Origin: Locusta migratoria | Lineage: Eukaryota > Arthropoda > Insecta > Orthoptera > Acrididae | Length of the DNA: 64,000 nt | Assembly: GCA_026315105.1 (NCBI GenBank) | Contig: CM048750.1 | Coordinates: 267,025,151-267,089,150 of the forward strand | Direction: 5' to 3' | Shown: in pieces, positions 21,303-32,926 of the stretch | How the letters are laid out: each line of letters begins with the position of its first letter | Position numbering within the stretch: the first letter of the stretch is position 1 | Made by a program: the position numbers and the translations under genes | The notes under the pieces: generated by a model | Seen by the model: only the letters and a program-made list of their open reading frames with translations | Told to the model about the DNA's origin: nothing | Database searches by the model: none

Positions 21303-22362
21303 GTCTTTTGAAATCCTCACCCAGCTGGGCATTATGCTTTTCCAGCGATGAACAAAAATTAAGACATCGTCTAAATAAATAAGCACTGAATTCATCAACT
21401 GTTGAAATGTAGAAGGTGCAGAATGCAGTCCCACTGGCATTCTTTTGTACATGTAATGGCCTTAGGGTGTAGTAAATGCTGTGATTTCTGGGTAATTTTT
21501 ATCTAATAATACTTGATAGTATCATTTAGCCAAATTGACGGCTAGGGAGGGGGAAACTGTGTTAATTGTAATTTCGTTTAGTTTCCGGAAATCGGCTACC
21601 ACCCTCATTTACTCACCCCTCTGCTTCAGGTATTAATTTTATTTGGTGCCAAATAGTATCTGTATGTATCAACTTATTCGCAGGTAAATTAAATATAACA
21701 TTATATACAGAACATATCTCTGTTATGGACTGCTTCATGACATTTAAATGATCCAACCGTAAGTTCTACTTTAATAAGCTGAATCTTGATTTCTTTTTCT
21801 TATTGACCGTGCCTAACTTATGCACAGTCTGTTCCATAGCTATACTGAAATTCGGAACTGCTTCCATATTAATTACAGGCATCTCAATCGAAACTGCCTC
21901 TTTCCAAGTGTTTAAAACACTAATTAAACAGGAGGTTTTTTGTATTCACACCAGCACCTCTGGGAGGTACATGCCTTCCTGTAACCCTAGTTTCTCTATA
22001 ATGCCTTCTATTAGGCTAGTATCTGCGACCTTTATCCTCAAAATCGTCTCCTCACGAGGACTGATCTCAACGGTAGCCACATGGCCTGTTTTTTGGCACC
22101 GCAGCTTCTCTGTCACAACTGTGGCACCACTGCCTACCAGAAGCTTGTGTTCTTTGCCTTTCTGTCGGAGTTGACTTTCACGTCTCTGCGAGCTGTGTAT
22201 TCTATAGCATTTACATTCTGGAGGTCAATATGTCTCTCCGTACACAACTGCACTAACTTATCCCCAATTCTTAGGGTTGCTCTGGTGTAATCAAACAATA
22301 CACCATGGTTAGTAAGGAAATCTCTACCCTGCTAACCACCCTCTGGTTACATTCCAAGAATT
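21303..22362 (-). pseudogene. Errantivirus protease and proximal reverse transcriptase
   Basis: On the minus strand, a protease C-terminal block (LAGRDFLTNHGVLFDY, matching 'GRDFL--N-V-FDY') lies at about 22350-22280. RT motifs VVADFRKLNE, RMPVGLHSAPSTFQQLMN and YLDDVLIF lie at about 21620-21330. The YLDD active site is intact but stops and frame changes surround it. The remainder of this RT lies beyond the Harbinger insertion, at 20276 and below. The element is cut at 22362 by a Penelope-like element. Confidence 0.75.
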
Positions 22363-22369
22363 CCTCACG

Positions 22370-24235
22370 TTCAACTTGGCATCACCATCCTTCCCCAAGT
22401 ATCATCCTAAGAACACCAACCTTTCGGCAGAAGAAAGGGCAGTCTTACACAACCTGAAAACACATCCCAACCTAATCATCCTCCTTGCAGACAAAGATTT
22501 CACCACTGTCGCAAAGAGTCATGGTGATTACGTGACAAAAAGCCTATGTCAATTGCCTGATTCCTCCACCTAGAAGTTGTGCCAGGATGACCCCACCTCA
22601 AGAGTCGAAATTGACCTACAATCCCAGCTAAAATCTTACAGCCCTTCCCAGAACCTCTCCCCTGAATCCATATCCTTCCTCACCCAGACAACACCCCACA
22701 CTCCTACTTTTTACATGCTCCCAAAATTTCATAAACCTAACAATCCAGGATGCCGAATTGTGGGTGGTTACTGTGCTCCCACAGAAAGAATTTCAACTTT
22801 TGTTGACCAGCACCTCTAACCAATTTGTCGAAACCTAGCCTCCCACATCCAAGATACCAACCATTTCCTACACAGACTCTCCACCATCCCCATCCCTTTA
22901 CCTCTTAGATCCTTACTTGTCACTGTTGATGCCACTTCACTGCACACCAATATCCCACATGCCTATGGTCTTGCCGCTCTAAAACATTAACTTTCTCAAC
23001 GTCCTTCAGTCTCCAATCCCAATACCTCATACCTTATAACCCTTACCAATTACATCTTAACAATTACTTTTCCTTTGAAGGAAAAGTATACAATAAAATT
23101 TGCGGCACAGCCATGGGCACCTGTATGGCACCCTCCTTTGCCAACCTATTTATTGGGGATATTGAGGAAACCTTCCTACCTTCCCAACCTGATCTGATTC
23201 AGGTTCATTGATATTTTCATGATTTGGACTATGGGTCAGGACACCCAATCCTTGTTCCTTTACAATCTCAATTCCTTCTCCCCCATCAGTTTCACTTGGT
23301 CATTCTCAACCTGGCAAGTCACCTTCCTGGATGTTAACCTTCACCTCACCGACGGCTCCATCCACACCTCTTTCCACATTAAACCTACTAATTACCTGCA
23401 CTTCGTTAGCTGCCATCCATTCCACATTAAAAAAAATCACTCCCATACAACCTTGCCACCTGAGAACAGCGGATCTGTAGTGATGAGAAGTCCCTTAACT
23501 CACAAAGGCCTTCACAGACAGACATTACCCTTCTGACCTAGTCCGCAAACAGATTTCCTGTGCCAGATCCCCACCAATCCTCCCCCCAACCCCAGTAACC
23601 AGTCACAATGGAATGTCCTCCTTGTCACCCAATACCAGCCTGTACTGGAACAACTTAATCACATGCTTCATCAGGCTTTCATTATCTGTCATCATGCCAT
23701 CAAATGAGAGACATCCTACCAAAGATCCCTCCAACCCCTCCTAAGGTGGTGTTCTGTTGCCCACCCAACCTCCACAACATCCTATTCCATCCCTATTGCA
23801 CTCCTAACCCCAACTCCTTAACACAGGGATCATATCCCTGTGGAAGTCCTCCATGCGAAACCTGTCCCATCCACCCACCCAGCACTTCCTATTCCAATCC
23901 CGTTACTTATCCAACCCATTGGAGGTTGAAGCACCTGCGAAAGCCGCCATGTGATATACCAACTCTGCTGCAATCATTGCACAGCGTTTTATATCAGAAT
24001 GACGCCAAACCAGCTGTCCGTCAGGTTGAACGGCCACCGCCAAACTGTGGCAAAAAACAAGATAGACCACCCTGTGGCCCAGCACTTCGGATTTCAATGA
24101 CTGCTTCACTACCGGAACCATCTGGATCCTCCCTCCATCACCAGCTCTTCTGAACTGCACTGATGGAGTTGTCCCTTCAACCTACAATAACTTCATATCC
24201 CTGCAGCCTATGCCTAACATCTCCTCCCCCTCCTT
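22370..24235 (+). mobile_element. Penelope-like element, RT plus GIY-YIG endonuclease, degenerate
   Basis: Blocks in order on the + strand: a PLE thumb/fingers segment with LADKDFTTV; FYMLPKFHKPNNPGCRIV with PTERIS (PLE RT2-3 region); VTVDATSLHTNIPH (palm Asp); GTAMGTCMAPSFANLFIG; RFID-IF at about 23200, where the usual RYIDDIF has lost one Asp codon; FLDVNLHL; and CGSPPCETCP leading into a GIY-YIG-like tail (QTVAKNK, HPVAQHF). PLEs copy their RNA at chromosome ends or nicks using the linked nuclease. Multiple frameshifts show it is dead. Confidence 0.82.
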
Positions 24236-24259
24236 CTTCACCCATTATCCTGTAGCCGT

Positions 24260-24553
24260 ATACTCCGTACTCTACAACTGAAAAAGAATGTCTCGCAATT
24301 ATCTGGGCTATCAACAAGTTCTGACCCTATTTATTTGGCAAACCATTCACTGTCATGACAGACCACCATTCTTTGTGTTGGCTAACTAGCTTGAAGGATC
24401 CATCAGGTGGACTAGCAAGATGGGCACTAAGACTCCAAGAGTACGATGTCACAGTGGTATTCAAGAACGGGCACAAACAGGATGCCAGCTGCCTTTCGAG
24501 GAATCCATTAGTGGAACACAACAGCATGAATGAAATTTCAGCCTCACTGAATT
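24260..24553 (+). pseudogene. Gypsy RNase H domain
   Basis: The + frame contains YSTTEKECLAIIWA (Glu of RNase H), a stop after KF, FTVMTDHHSLCWL (Asp), LARWALRLQEYDVTVV and D-SCLSRNPL (final Asp region). This is the standard gypsy RNase H order. One in-frame stop near 24321 interrupts it. Confidence 0.8.
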
Positions 24554-24559
24554 AGATGA

Positions 24560-25780
24560 CGTTACAGCTGAACAGAGGGAAGATCCAGCACTATTGAAAA
24601 CGATAGAGGCCTTGTAGAAAGGAGAACCGACCAATGGAGAGTTCCAACTTATAAACGGAACATTGTATAAGAGCAACTATGATCCACTGGGCCCCAAATG
24701 GCTACTGGTCGTTCCAGCTCATCTCCAGCCAGCTATTCTCAAATATTTCCACGATGCTCCAATATCCGGTCATCTGGGATTCGTTTAGACCCCAGACAGA
24801 ATCAGACACAGGTATTACTGGAAAGGTCTCTACCAATCTGTCAAGCACTATGTGAGTCACCATAAAGAGTGCCAGCGACAGAAGCATGTGCCAAAATTAC
24901 CTCCAGGGCATCTCGTACCGATTCTGCTGGCAGCAGCTCCATTCCACCGAGTTGGGATCGATCTTTTAGGGAGGTTTCCGAAGTCAACAACCGGTAACCA
25001 ATGGATAATAGTCTGCACTGAGTACCTCACACGCTACGCTGTAACCAAACCTGTGCCAACTGCAGAAGCTCCAGAGATCGCAAAATTCCTTGTAGAAGAC
25101 ATTATTTTGAAGCATGGAGCACCACGTGTGATGATATCTGATCGTGGAAAAGTATTCCAGTCAAATCTAGTATCAGAGGTAATGTCACGGTGTGACATTG
25201 TCCACAGAATGACAACTGCATACCATCCTCAGACAAATGGTCTTACGGAACGTTTTAACAAGACGTTAGCCGATATGCTGTTGATGTTGAGCAGAAGGAT
25301 TGGGATACAATTCTGCCAGTCATGACATTTGCTTACAATACTGCAAGAAAAGACACCACAGGCTTCACGCCGTTTTTCCTGCTCGGTGGCCTTGAAGCTG
25401 AGACGACAATGGATGCGCTGTTTCCGTTCCAACCAGACAACACTCAGGATGACTATGTTAAACAGCCCATCACCAGGGTCAAAGAAGCAAGGCAGCTGGG
25501 TCGCATACAGACACTGGACGCCCAGAAGGACCGTCAGCGGTATAACGACAAGCACTGACCAGTTGTATACAGTCCAGGAGATCTGGTATGGACTTTTACC
25601 TCTGTACGGAAGGTTGGATTGTCAGAGAAGTTATTGAAGAGACACTTTGGTCCGTATCGTGTTATACGCCACCTGTCAGACATCACATACGAAGTTGAGG
25701 ATTATGAGCCGTCGTTGAAACGACAAAAACGAAGAGACATTGTTCACGTCCTGCGCATGAAGCCTTACTACGATACTGAA
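24560..25780 (+). pseudogene. Gypsy integrase, catalytic triad present, frameshifted
   Basis: H-H-C-C region: ILKYFHDAPISGHLG to HHKECQRQKH. The core has VGIDLLGRFPKS (Asp, residue 37 of the open stretch from 24852), VMISDRGKVFQ (Asp) and GLTERFNKTL (Glu), so all three catalytic residues are kept. After a frameshift at about 25320, FAYNTARKDTTGFTPF and the C-terminal module (FGPYRVIRHLSDITYEV) follow. Stops near 24600 and 24788 and the frameshift make it inactive. Confidence 0.85.
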
Positions 25781-26223
25781 GAGCAGGTAGGCAACAATAG
25801 CCTCTTGTTCGAGGACTCTAAGGATGGTAATGTTACTGATGAAGCCACAACAGGACCGTCTGTCGTCGATAATCGTGCAGAAAGGAGGGATTCTCCAGAA
25901 CTGCCCACAGAGGACACCTGACAAGGTCAAGATTCAGGAGATTGCGGCGGGCTCCACAGGGAACATAACACTGGGTTGCTGTTTTTCCAGGAGAGGGAGC
26001 AATACCGCGAGACACCACGTACACCGAGTGCCGGTGTGGCGCAGGGGACTGTGTCACCGACGGCGGTGCTTATGTTTGCCGGTTCAATCCTACCCATCGG
26101 CAAAAATTTATTTCTTTGTAATTAACAATTCCAGAAGTTTCTACATCTTTCTTATGTTCACTTGTAAATTCTACTTGTTTCTTATGTTAACTGTTCTTCT
26201 AATTTTTGGTACATTCTGTCTGT

Positions 26224-26290
26224 GTATAAATAGCAGAGCACTCTGCCCAATAGGCAGTCAGTGCTGCGTGTATGTTGAGTTCGTAATAAA
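26224..26290 (+). promoter_or_regulatory. LTR core promoter and poly(A) signal
   Basis: TATAAATAG at 26224 is followed about 35 bp later by TCAGTG (26258-26263), an arthropod initiator, and AATAAA at 26285-26290. This compact TATA-Inr-poly(A) layout just after pol identifies the U3/R region of a 3' LTR. Confidence 0.65.
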
Positions 26291-26351
26291 CGTGCTTTCA
26301 GTATAAGTGCTGTGTTTAGTTGCCTTCGAAGTCAAGCCTACTTCCATTTCA

Positions 26352-26437
26352 TCGTGACACTATTATTGAATTCCTATCAGATTTTCCATTGTTATATATT
26401 AGTTTTAAGTGATCAAACAATATCTCGTGTGTGTGTA

Positions 26438-26468
<31 letters not shown>

Positions 26469-26800
26469 TAATATACTGTGTAAATGTACCTCTCCTTATA
26501 GAAGAGTGCATGCAATGTAGATATTTCCACCTATTACATTTTTCTAAAAATTCGAAAAAAAATTATTATCTCTCCTAATTGGAGAGTGAAAAAGATAAGT
26601 TTTAAATAAGGAATGGAAATTAAATAACAGCACCAATAACAATTTTCCCAGTTTAATTGATAAAAACAACATTTTGTTCAACAATCTTCTATTCTGCAGA
26701 GCACTATACACTGAAGACGTATGTGTTCTTCTTTCTGAGCAGTACACACTTCAAAAATTTTACAGTTTTCTAACTGGTTGAGTAATCCTGTGACACATTA
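26352..26800. repeat. Non-coding interval with (GT)n microsatellite at 26427-26467
   Basis: This is a GT run ending in GC repeats, flanked by AT-rich sequence without recognised genes. It separates the gypsy LTR from the 3' end of the CR1-like LINE. Confidence 0.7.
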
Positions 26801-27007
26801 ATGATAATAATAATAATTTATTTGTCTGTAGACCATATTTACAATGATATTAGACACAAGTCATGTTGTTAATTTTACATAACATAACAAAGAAAGAAAA
26901 TTTCACAAATTTATCATTTATAAATATAACATGTGGTATATTAGAAATTTAGTGAAAAGACACAGTCCACTTCTCTGTTTCCAGCACTACATCAGTTCAC
27001 CTTCAAA

Positions 27008-28416
27008 TTACAAATCTTCTGTCACCTTATACCAGCATCCAGAGATGAGATGTTCCTTTAATTTTCTTTTGAAGGCACTACGTTTCTTTATGCACCTGAT
27101 GTTGGAGAATCTGCATCCTGCGTTTATAGGATCCCTATCTGTCATGTTTAGCCTTTTGCTGAAAAAATGGTATTGTTCTTTAGTTCTTGTATTGTGGTTA
27201 AGAATATCACTGTTTAGTGGAGCTGTACACCTTACCATTAGGAAAACTACTGTCTCATATATATACAGACTTGGTACAGTTAGTATCTTAAATTCTTTAA
27301 ATTTGTTTTTGCACAATTCCCTTTGTGATAGTTTGGCTATGCATCTGATGGCTTTCTTTTGAAATTTTCAGTCTCTGTATGTGTACATCAGCTGCTCCTG
27401 CCCATAGCGATATAGCATATGGTAAGTGTGGGAAGAAAAGTCCATAATACATTTTAACAGGGTTTCTACATCCACAGTATAGCACATTTTTCTCATTAAG
27501 AATACATTTGTGCTTATTTTCGAACAAACCTTATCAATGTGATTTTCCCATGACAGATGCTTGCCCACCTCTATCCCCAGAAATCTATTACAGTCCACTT
27601 CTACTAGGTCTGCACTGCCAATCTTCAGTGTAAAAACCTCTGAGCTTTTTGTTACCTTTGTTTCAAATTTAGTACATTTTGTTTTCTTTCTGTTGATAAA
27701 GTAGATTATTTTCTGTAAAATACCTTTCTGCCATTTGGAAATTTTCAGTGGCTCTTTTCCACATTCTTGACTGTGTCACTACATACTAACAAAGTTGTGT
27801 CGTCAGCATACATTATTACTTTTTCTTTTATTTCAGCGGGCATATCATTTACATACAGTATTAAGAGCAGAGGTCCTAATATCAAAGCCTTAGCTACCCC
27901 AAACTTTACCTGCTGGAATTCAGAATAGACTTTAAATTCTTTGTTCCTCCATTTGTGTTTTAATTCCATACACTGTTGTCTGTTTTCAGCAAATGTTTTT
28001 ATAATGTCTGCAGCATTTCCTCTTATGCCATAACAGTTTAGTTTTTCTAGAAGAATTTTGTGGCAGACACAATCAAAGGGTTTGGAAAGGTCTAAGTATA
28101 TACCAGACACTTTCTTTCGTTGTTCCAGGGCCTCTGTTATGTATGTTATGAAATTTGTCACTGCTGTCTTAGTTGAGCTCCCCTTTCTGAACCCATCTTG
28201 AGCTTCATTCAAGATGTCATGTTTGTCTATGAAATTTACAATTCTATCATTAATCACTCTTTCTACTATTTTAGACAGAACAGTTGTGATCGTGATTGGT
28301 CTATAGTTTCCAGGATCTTCTTTATCACCTCCTTTAAAAACTGGCACTACCTTGCTCCTTTTTAGACAGTTTGGAAAAACTCCTTCCTTCATTGTTAGAT
28401 TTATCAGGAATGTCAA
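27008..28416 (-). pseudogene. CR1-like LINE reverse transcriptase
   Basis: The main frame (28416-27745) reads SKVVPVFKGGDKEDPGNYRP, LSKIVERVI, GFRKGSSTKTA, YLDLSKPFDCVCH and IMYADDTTLL, so the catalytic YADD is retained. The PQGS-L-GPLLF motif is altered (VKFGVAKALILGPLL). A thumb segment (FLGIEVGKHLSWENHI) and the tail with LTVPSLYIYETVVF follow in other frames. At least two frameshifts lie below 27745. Confidence 0.85.
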
Positions 28417-28735
28417 AGGTGTTGCAAGATATTTAGCACAATGTTTTACTATTTTAGCTGATATGCCATCTATACCCTATGTATTTTGATTTTTTAGTGC
28501 ACCAATTATTTTTGAAACCTCCAATTTATTTGCAGGGAGTAGGTATAGACTCTCAGCCACCCATTTAGGACTTTTGATGCTCTTTGTTACTGGGCTGTTC
28601 TGATTTAGTAGTTTCTCCACTATAGCTACATAGCGTTGATTTAAGCTATTTGCCACTTGTAGTGGGTCTGTCACTTTAACCCACTCCATTTCCAGTATTA
28701 TATTTGTATCTTTTGAGGCCCGTGACTCTTTTCTA

Positions 28736-30023
28736 TTAGTTCCAGACAGTTTCAGAAATATTTGTAGAAGTTTTTAATTCATGTTTACATTGGCCAGCCT
28801 TTGCTTGTCTTATCATCCTCATGTACGATTTCTTCTTGCTCCTGTAAGCCTCTTGACTGGCCTGTTCTTTATCTTTCTGGTAATCTTCATAGAGTTTAAT
28901 CAGTTCCTCTCTTGCTTTTTTAATTTCCTCGGTGATCCATTTTTTGTTTTGCTTGGCACTTACAGTTTTACATATTACAGGACAAGCCACATTTATGTGG
29001 TGTCTTAGTATATCACAGTAAGAGTCCCAGCTCTTTTCTACATGTGCTCATTATACACATCATCCCATTCTTCTGCTTTTACTAAAATTTCTTGGCTATT
29101 TCAATTTGCAATATTTGTTTGTCTATATTTTATTATTTTCTTGTCTTCAGCTTTTGCGTAATCTTTCAGTTCAATTGTTTGTCCGGAATGGTCTGCGATA
29201 ACAGTATTTATAACCTGATCTTTTTGTCTTTCAGTAGGTATATTTGTAAGGATATGATCTATTAATGTGCTTGATGTTTCTGTACATCTTGATGGGCTTT
29301 TTCCATCAACTGGAGATTGTATGACCCCAGTATGTCTTGAAAACGTCTTGTGCAGCCATTGTCTCTTAGCATATCTATATTTAAGTCACCTGCTAATATT
29401 AAAAACGTATATTTCTTCATGACTTTCTGTAGTAGTACCTCTAATTTCCAGTAAAAAGTTTTCAATACTAGAGCTTGATGATTGGTATATTCCTATTAGA
29501 AGGCATTTTCCCCCATGAACTTTATTTGTACTGCTGCTGCTTCATAGTAGAAATATGTGCAATTTGGTATATGTCGAGGGGTGTAGTCCCCTACTTTGCT
29601 GTCAACAAAAATTGCTACTCCCCACTTTTATGTTCATTTCTGCAATAATATGCTACACTTTTGTATACCTCTAGATTGAAAACCTTAAATTCACTATCTT
29701 TTAAACCATGTTCTGTAGAAAATTGTTATGAAAATATTAGGTACTTCAGCAGCTAGTAAAACTTCTAACTCTTCCGACTTTTTAGATGCATATTGAATGT
29801 TTTGATGCATTATTTTTAAATTGGAGTTTTTTGAAACTGCTGTTCTATTTATGTTGCCACTTTCCCTACCTTGATTGGAATCAGCCTCTTGTACTAGTTT
29901 TTGTTGTAGATTCTTCTGCTTGCAGTCATTTAGATGTTTCCCTATTATCTCTTGTTGTTCACTGCCTGGCCCCAGCAAAAATACCGGCTTCTCAAAGGTG
30001 GCTGCCTCCTTCTGGTGTGACAA
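28736..30023 (-). pseudogene. LINE apurinic-type endonuclease and linker, degenerate
   Basis: The start, NLKIMHQNIQYASKKSEELE, matches the first endonuclease motif (HQNIQ). A central TFLILAGDLNID block (GDLN) lies at about 29390. The linker KWITEEIKKAREELIKLY (28930) precedes RT. Several frame changes separate them. The enzyme nicks target DNA to prime reverse transcription. Confidence 0.75.
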
Positions 30024-30063
30024 CTGCTGCTACTACCACTGCTACTGCTGTGTATGCCAGTGA

Positions 30064-31280
30064 TTAAGGTTGGCTTGTTATTTGTTTTGGAGCTACTGAT
30101 GTTTGTTCTGCTATTGTTGTTGTTGTGAATGCTGATTCTGGTTGGTTGAACTTTGATGTTTTAACTGTCACTTCTGATGTTGCCGATAATTTTGGTTCTG
30201 TAGTAGGTTGCTCTGTTGGTGTTGCTCCTGTTTTTTTGGACGGTAGATCGGGGGGGCTGCTGCCATTTGTGCTGGTGTGTCTGCTGTTAGGCATTTTATA
30301 ACATCCCAGTTCAGTGACTATCCATTTGGAATTGCATTTAATTGCGTCCCTTATTAAGTTTCCTAGCCTGGCTTTCGCATTGTTGTTTAGGTGAAGCCCA
30401 TGTTTAGTAAAACATTCTCTATGAAGTGTGCTTGAGTCGATTAATTTTACATTACTGAATAGCCTGCAACAGCTTTTTAGTTTCTCATTAATTCTTTGAA
30501 TTTATTTACACATGACCATTCAGGTAAATCATGCCTGAGAGGAAAGTTCACAAGTATAATATTTGTATTTGATAGTACTAGAATAAGACTCAAGAGCTGT
30601 TTATACATTTTCATAGCATTATTTTCGTAAATGTCTTCTGCTCCTGCACAAATTACAACACTGTCCTCCTTGCCATACTTATATTTTACGATGTTTTTCG
30701 TCACTACTTTGAAACCAGATCCTGGTTTTACATACCTGCAACTGTTGATGACTTACTGATCACTTGCAGTTATTGAGAAATTCCTTTGGCGTGACTGTCT
30801 CCAAAAACGTCAATTTTTGATTCCATCTTTTCCGTCACTTGTATTAGATTTTGTTTATTTCACTTTGATTGTTTTTTTACGGATTGGTTTTGTTTTTTAT
30901 GTTGTTTTGGCCTACTTGCATTTGTCACAGCGATATCACAAACCGTATCTGTAAGAACCTGGAAGTAATTTTCGTGCACTTCAATTTTCTTTGTTCCACT
31001 GTTTTATTGCTTTTTCACTTTCTGTTGGTATCCGCCAACTTTTCCGACAGAGTCGAAATATCATGGCGCGATCTTGATGTGTTCAGTTCACTGATTTCAT
31101 CTTTAAGTTTCGTAATATCCATTTTCAGTTGGCTGATAAAAAGCTGTAAACTGGACACACGTTCATTTAGCTTTGCAATTTCGGCTTTACAATTTACACC
31201 CTGTTTATTTTCTCACTGAAATTCACGTTTTTTCGCGGAGTCACATTCCGTATTTTCACGCTAGCCTCCATGTTAAAATG
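30064..31280 (-). pseudogene. CR1-like ORF1 with coiled coil and SGNH-hydrolase-like domain
   Basis: The likely start is the ATG at about 31271 (MEASVKIRN). A coiled coil (KAEIAKLNERVSSLQLF, then SQLKMDITKLKDEISEL) spans about 31190-31030. Around 30720-30330 a SGNH/GDSL-like fold is suggested by DSVVICAGAEDIY (block with G-ND changed to G-ED), NTNIILVNFPLRHDL and FTKHGLHLN (His block). Some CR1 ORF1 proteins are known to carry such an esterase domain. The C-terminal 75 codons are Ser/Thr/Pro-rich. Stops and frameshifts interrupt the gene. Confidence 0.7.
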
Positions 31281-31399
31281 ACCCGTGTGTTGCCTACAAT
31301 AAAAGTTAGAAAAGGCTATCTTTACCGAAAAAGTGTTGTGCAAACGAAAACCAACAAGTGAGGGAATGTTGCCACAACGAACTACCACACCAGATAGCT

Positions 31400-32426
31400 T
31401 GTTCCTCCTGCTCTACTGATTACTAATTGAACTGATTTAATTTCGGAACAATCACACTCACACACGATAGTATTGCAAATTATAGGAAGTAAAAAACAAT
31501 GAAACAATACAAATCTAAATAAATTAACAGGGTCGCAGGCTCAATGGGGCACTCAGAGTGTGCTGCAATTAACGGCGACAATTATGAATGGATAATCACA
31601 CATGTCAGTGTTGCACAACAGAAGGTTGGAAACACTTTTGCAATTGAATAACTTTTACAAAAAATGATGCTTCGGTTTTATCAATTTATAGTAAGAAAGA
31701 AAATAAACCACATAATAATTTTTGAAATAAACTAGTTTAGCTAGGAAACAATGTTGGATAGGTGATCAATGTTGTACTCAATTATCAATGTTCCCTCACT
31801 AACACTCACCTACATGAGAATTACACAGTGGGCAGCAAAACAATTGATTGGCAGAAGAATTAATATTACGGTTACCAAAACGAAAATACTCAAACAACAA
31901 CGCCGAAATGCGAACCAACATAACAAATCAACTTTACACATACATTTTACACCAATGAAATATTAAATAGTACTGAACCAATTATTTCAAAATTATCTTT
32001 TAATTTATTTACTTATTGTGCCAACTTTGTTTTAAAGAAAGCAGTTCTCTCATTCCAAAAAATTTAATATGTTGAAATTAGCTTTAAAATTTTAACTTTA
32101 GTTATTTACATTTTATAGTTTGTCATTGAATTTAAAATTCTTTTCACTTTCAATGACACTCAGGAAACTTCTGGAAAGGACAGGACCCTACTTGGTAACA
32201 ATATCTTAGGACAATGACGTGGTAGAAGTTCTTTGAATTTTAGGTTATTATTAGAAAAATATTTTCTCAAGCACTAAACTGGGTAACGCCTTACAAGATG
32301 TCTAAGCTCTGTGTGGTCGGAAATTATTGGAGCAGTCTTACATTGCGTCCTCGTTGTTGAAGAGCAGGATGCGCCGCCTCCGACAATACAGGCACAGGTC
32401 CAATCCAGTGAGAAATTTGAGGGCAG
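31400..32426. other. AT-rich interval, nothing recognised
   Basis: No coding motif, tRNA box or repeat end was recognised here. Confidence 0.5.
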
Positions 32427-32438
32427 AATCTTGACATA

Positions 32439-32623
32439 GCCGCGGTGGAGTAGCAGAGCGATCTAAGGCGCCTCGCTGCGAAGCACATGGTTGCTCGCTG
32501 TCGGAGGTTCGAGTCCTCCCTGAGGCATGGACGTGTGTGTGTGTGTTGTCCTTAGGATAGTTTACCTTAGTTTAAGTAGTTCGTCCAATAGATTTACAAA
32601 CATTTGAACATTTGATTTTTTTA
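32439..32623 (+). mobile_element. tRNA-derived SINE, copy 1
   Basis: The 5' part resembles a tRNA, with an A-box-like GTAGCAGAGCG and a B box GGTTCGAGTCC. A body with a GTGT run follows and ends in ACATTTGAACATTTGA. A perfect 12-bp duplication AATCTTGACATA flanks it (32427-32438 and 32624-32635), showing insertion by LINE machinery. Three other copies in the window share the body. Confidence 0.9.
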
Positions 32624-32639
32624 AATCTTGACATATACA

Positions 32640-32926
32640 GATGAACTGCCGTGTGCCCATGCTCATATTGGAAATGTGCGCTAATTATGGAACTCCTCCA
32701 ACAAGCCCTGGTGACTGCAAAGAGGGAGGTGCTGCACGCTCCCACGCACTTGCTAGCGCCCCAACTGTTCTAACGACAGAGTTCGACTCCCCTGACTCAA
32801 TAGCTACTACCACTGCTTCCGCTCAGTTGCTCCAAAGACCCCACACACCAAAGATGTTTTCTACTTTCCCTATCGACGATTACCCAGATACATAAATAAT
32901 AAATTACATAAATTCACATAAGCAAA
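32640..32926. other. Interval with an 84-codon frame of unknown nature
   Basis: A + strand frame at 32641-32895 is Ser/Thr/Pro-rich and matches no family I know. It may be chance. Confidence 0.3.

Larger units (their letters stand above)
24240..26351 (+). mobile_element. Ty3/gypsy element, 3' half with 3' LTR
   Basis: RNase H, integrase and an LTR-like promoter/poly(A) region follow in order on the + strand. Gag, protease, RT and the 5' LTR are missing; the junction with the Penelope element is near 24235. The exact U3 start is unresolved, because no second LTR is available to align. Confidence 0.78.
26803..31280 (-). mobile_element. Near full-length CR1-like LINE
   Basis: On the minus strand: ORF1 (coiled coil, SGNH-hydrolase-like domain, Ser/Thr/Pro-rich tail), apurinic endonuclease, linker and reverse transcriptase with the LYIYETVVFL/NHNTR tail. 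The 3' end carries an ATT-rich run (26803-26820, ATAATAATAAT on the + strand). Length is about 4.5 kb, close to complete, but many stops and frameshifts are present. Confidence 0.85.

Noticed and set aside
25824..26306. 160-codon + strand frame at the end of the gypsy element
   Set aside because: It runs through the LTR promoter and poly(A) region and has no recognised domain.
32641..32895. 84-codon frame after SINE copy 1
   Set aside because: Low complexity with no family match, and it begins just after the SINE target duplication; likely chance.
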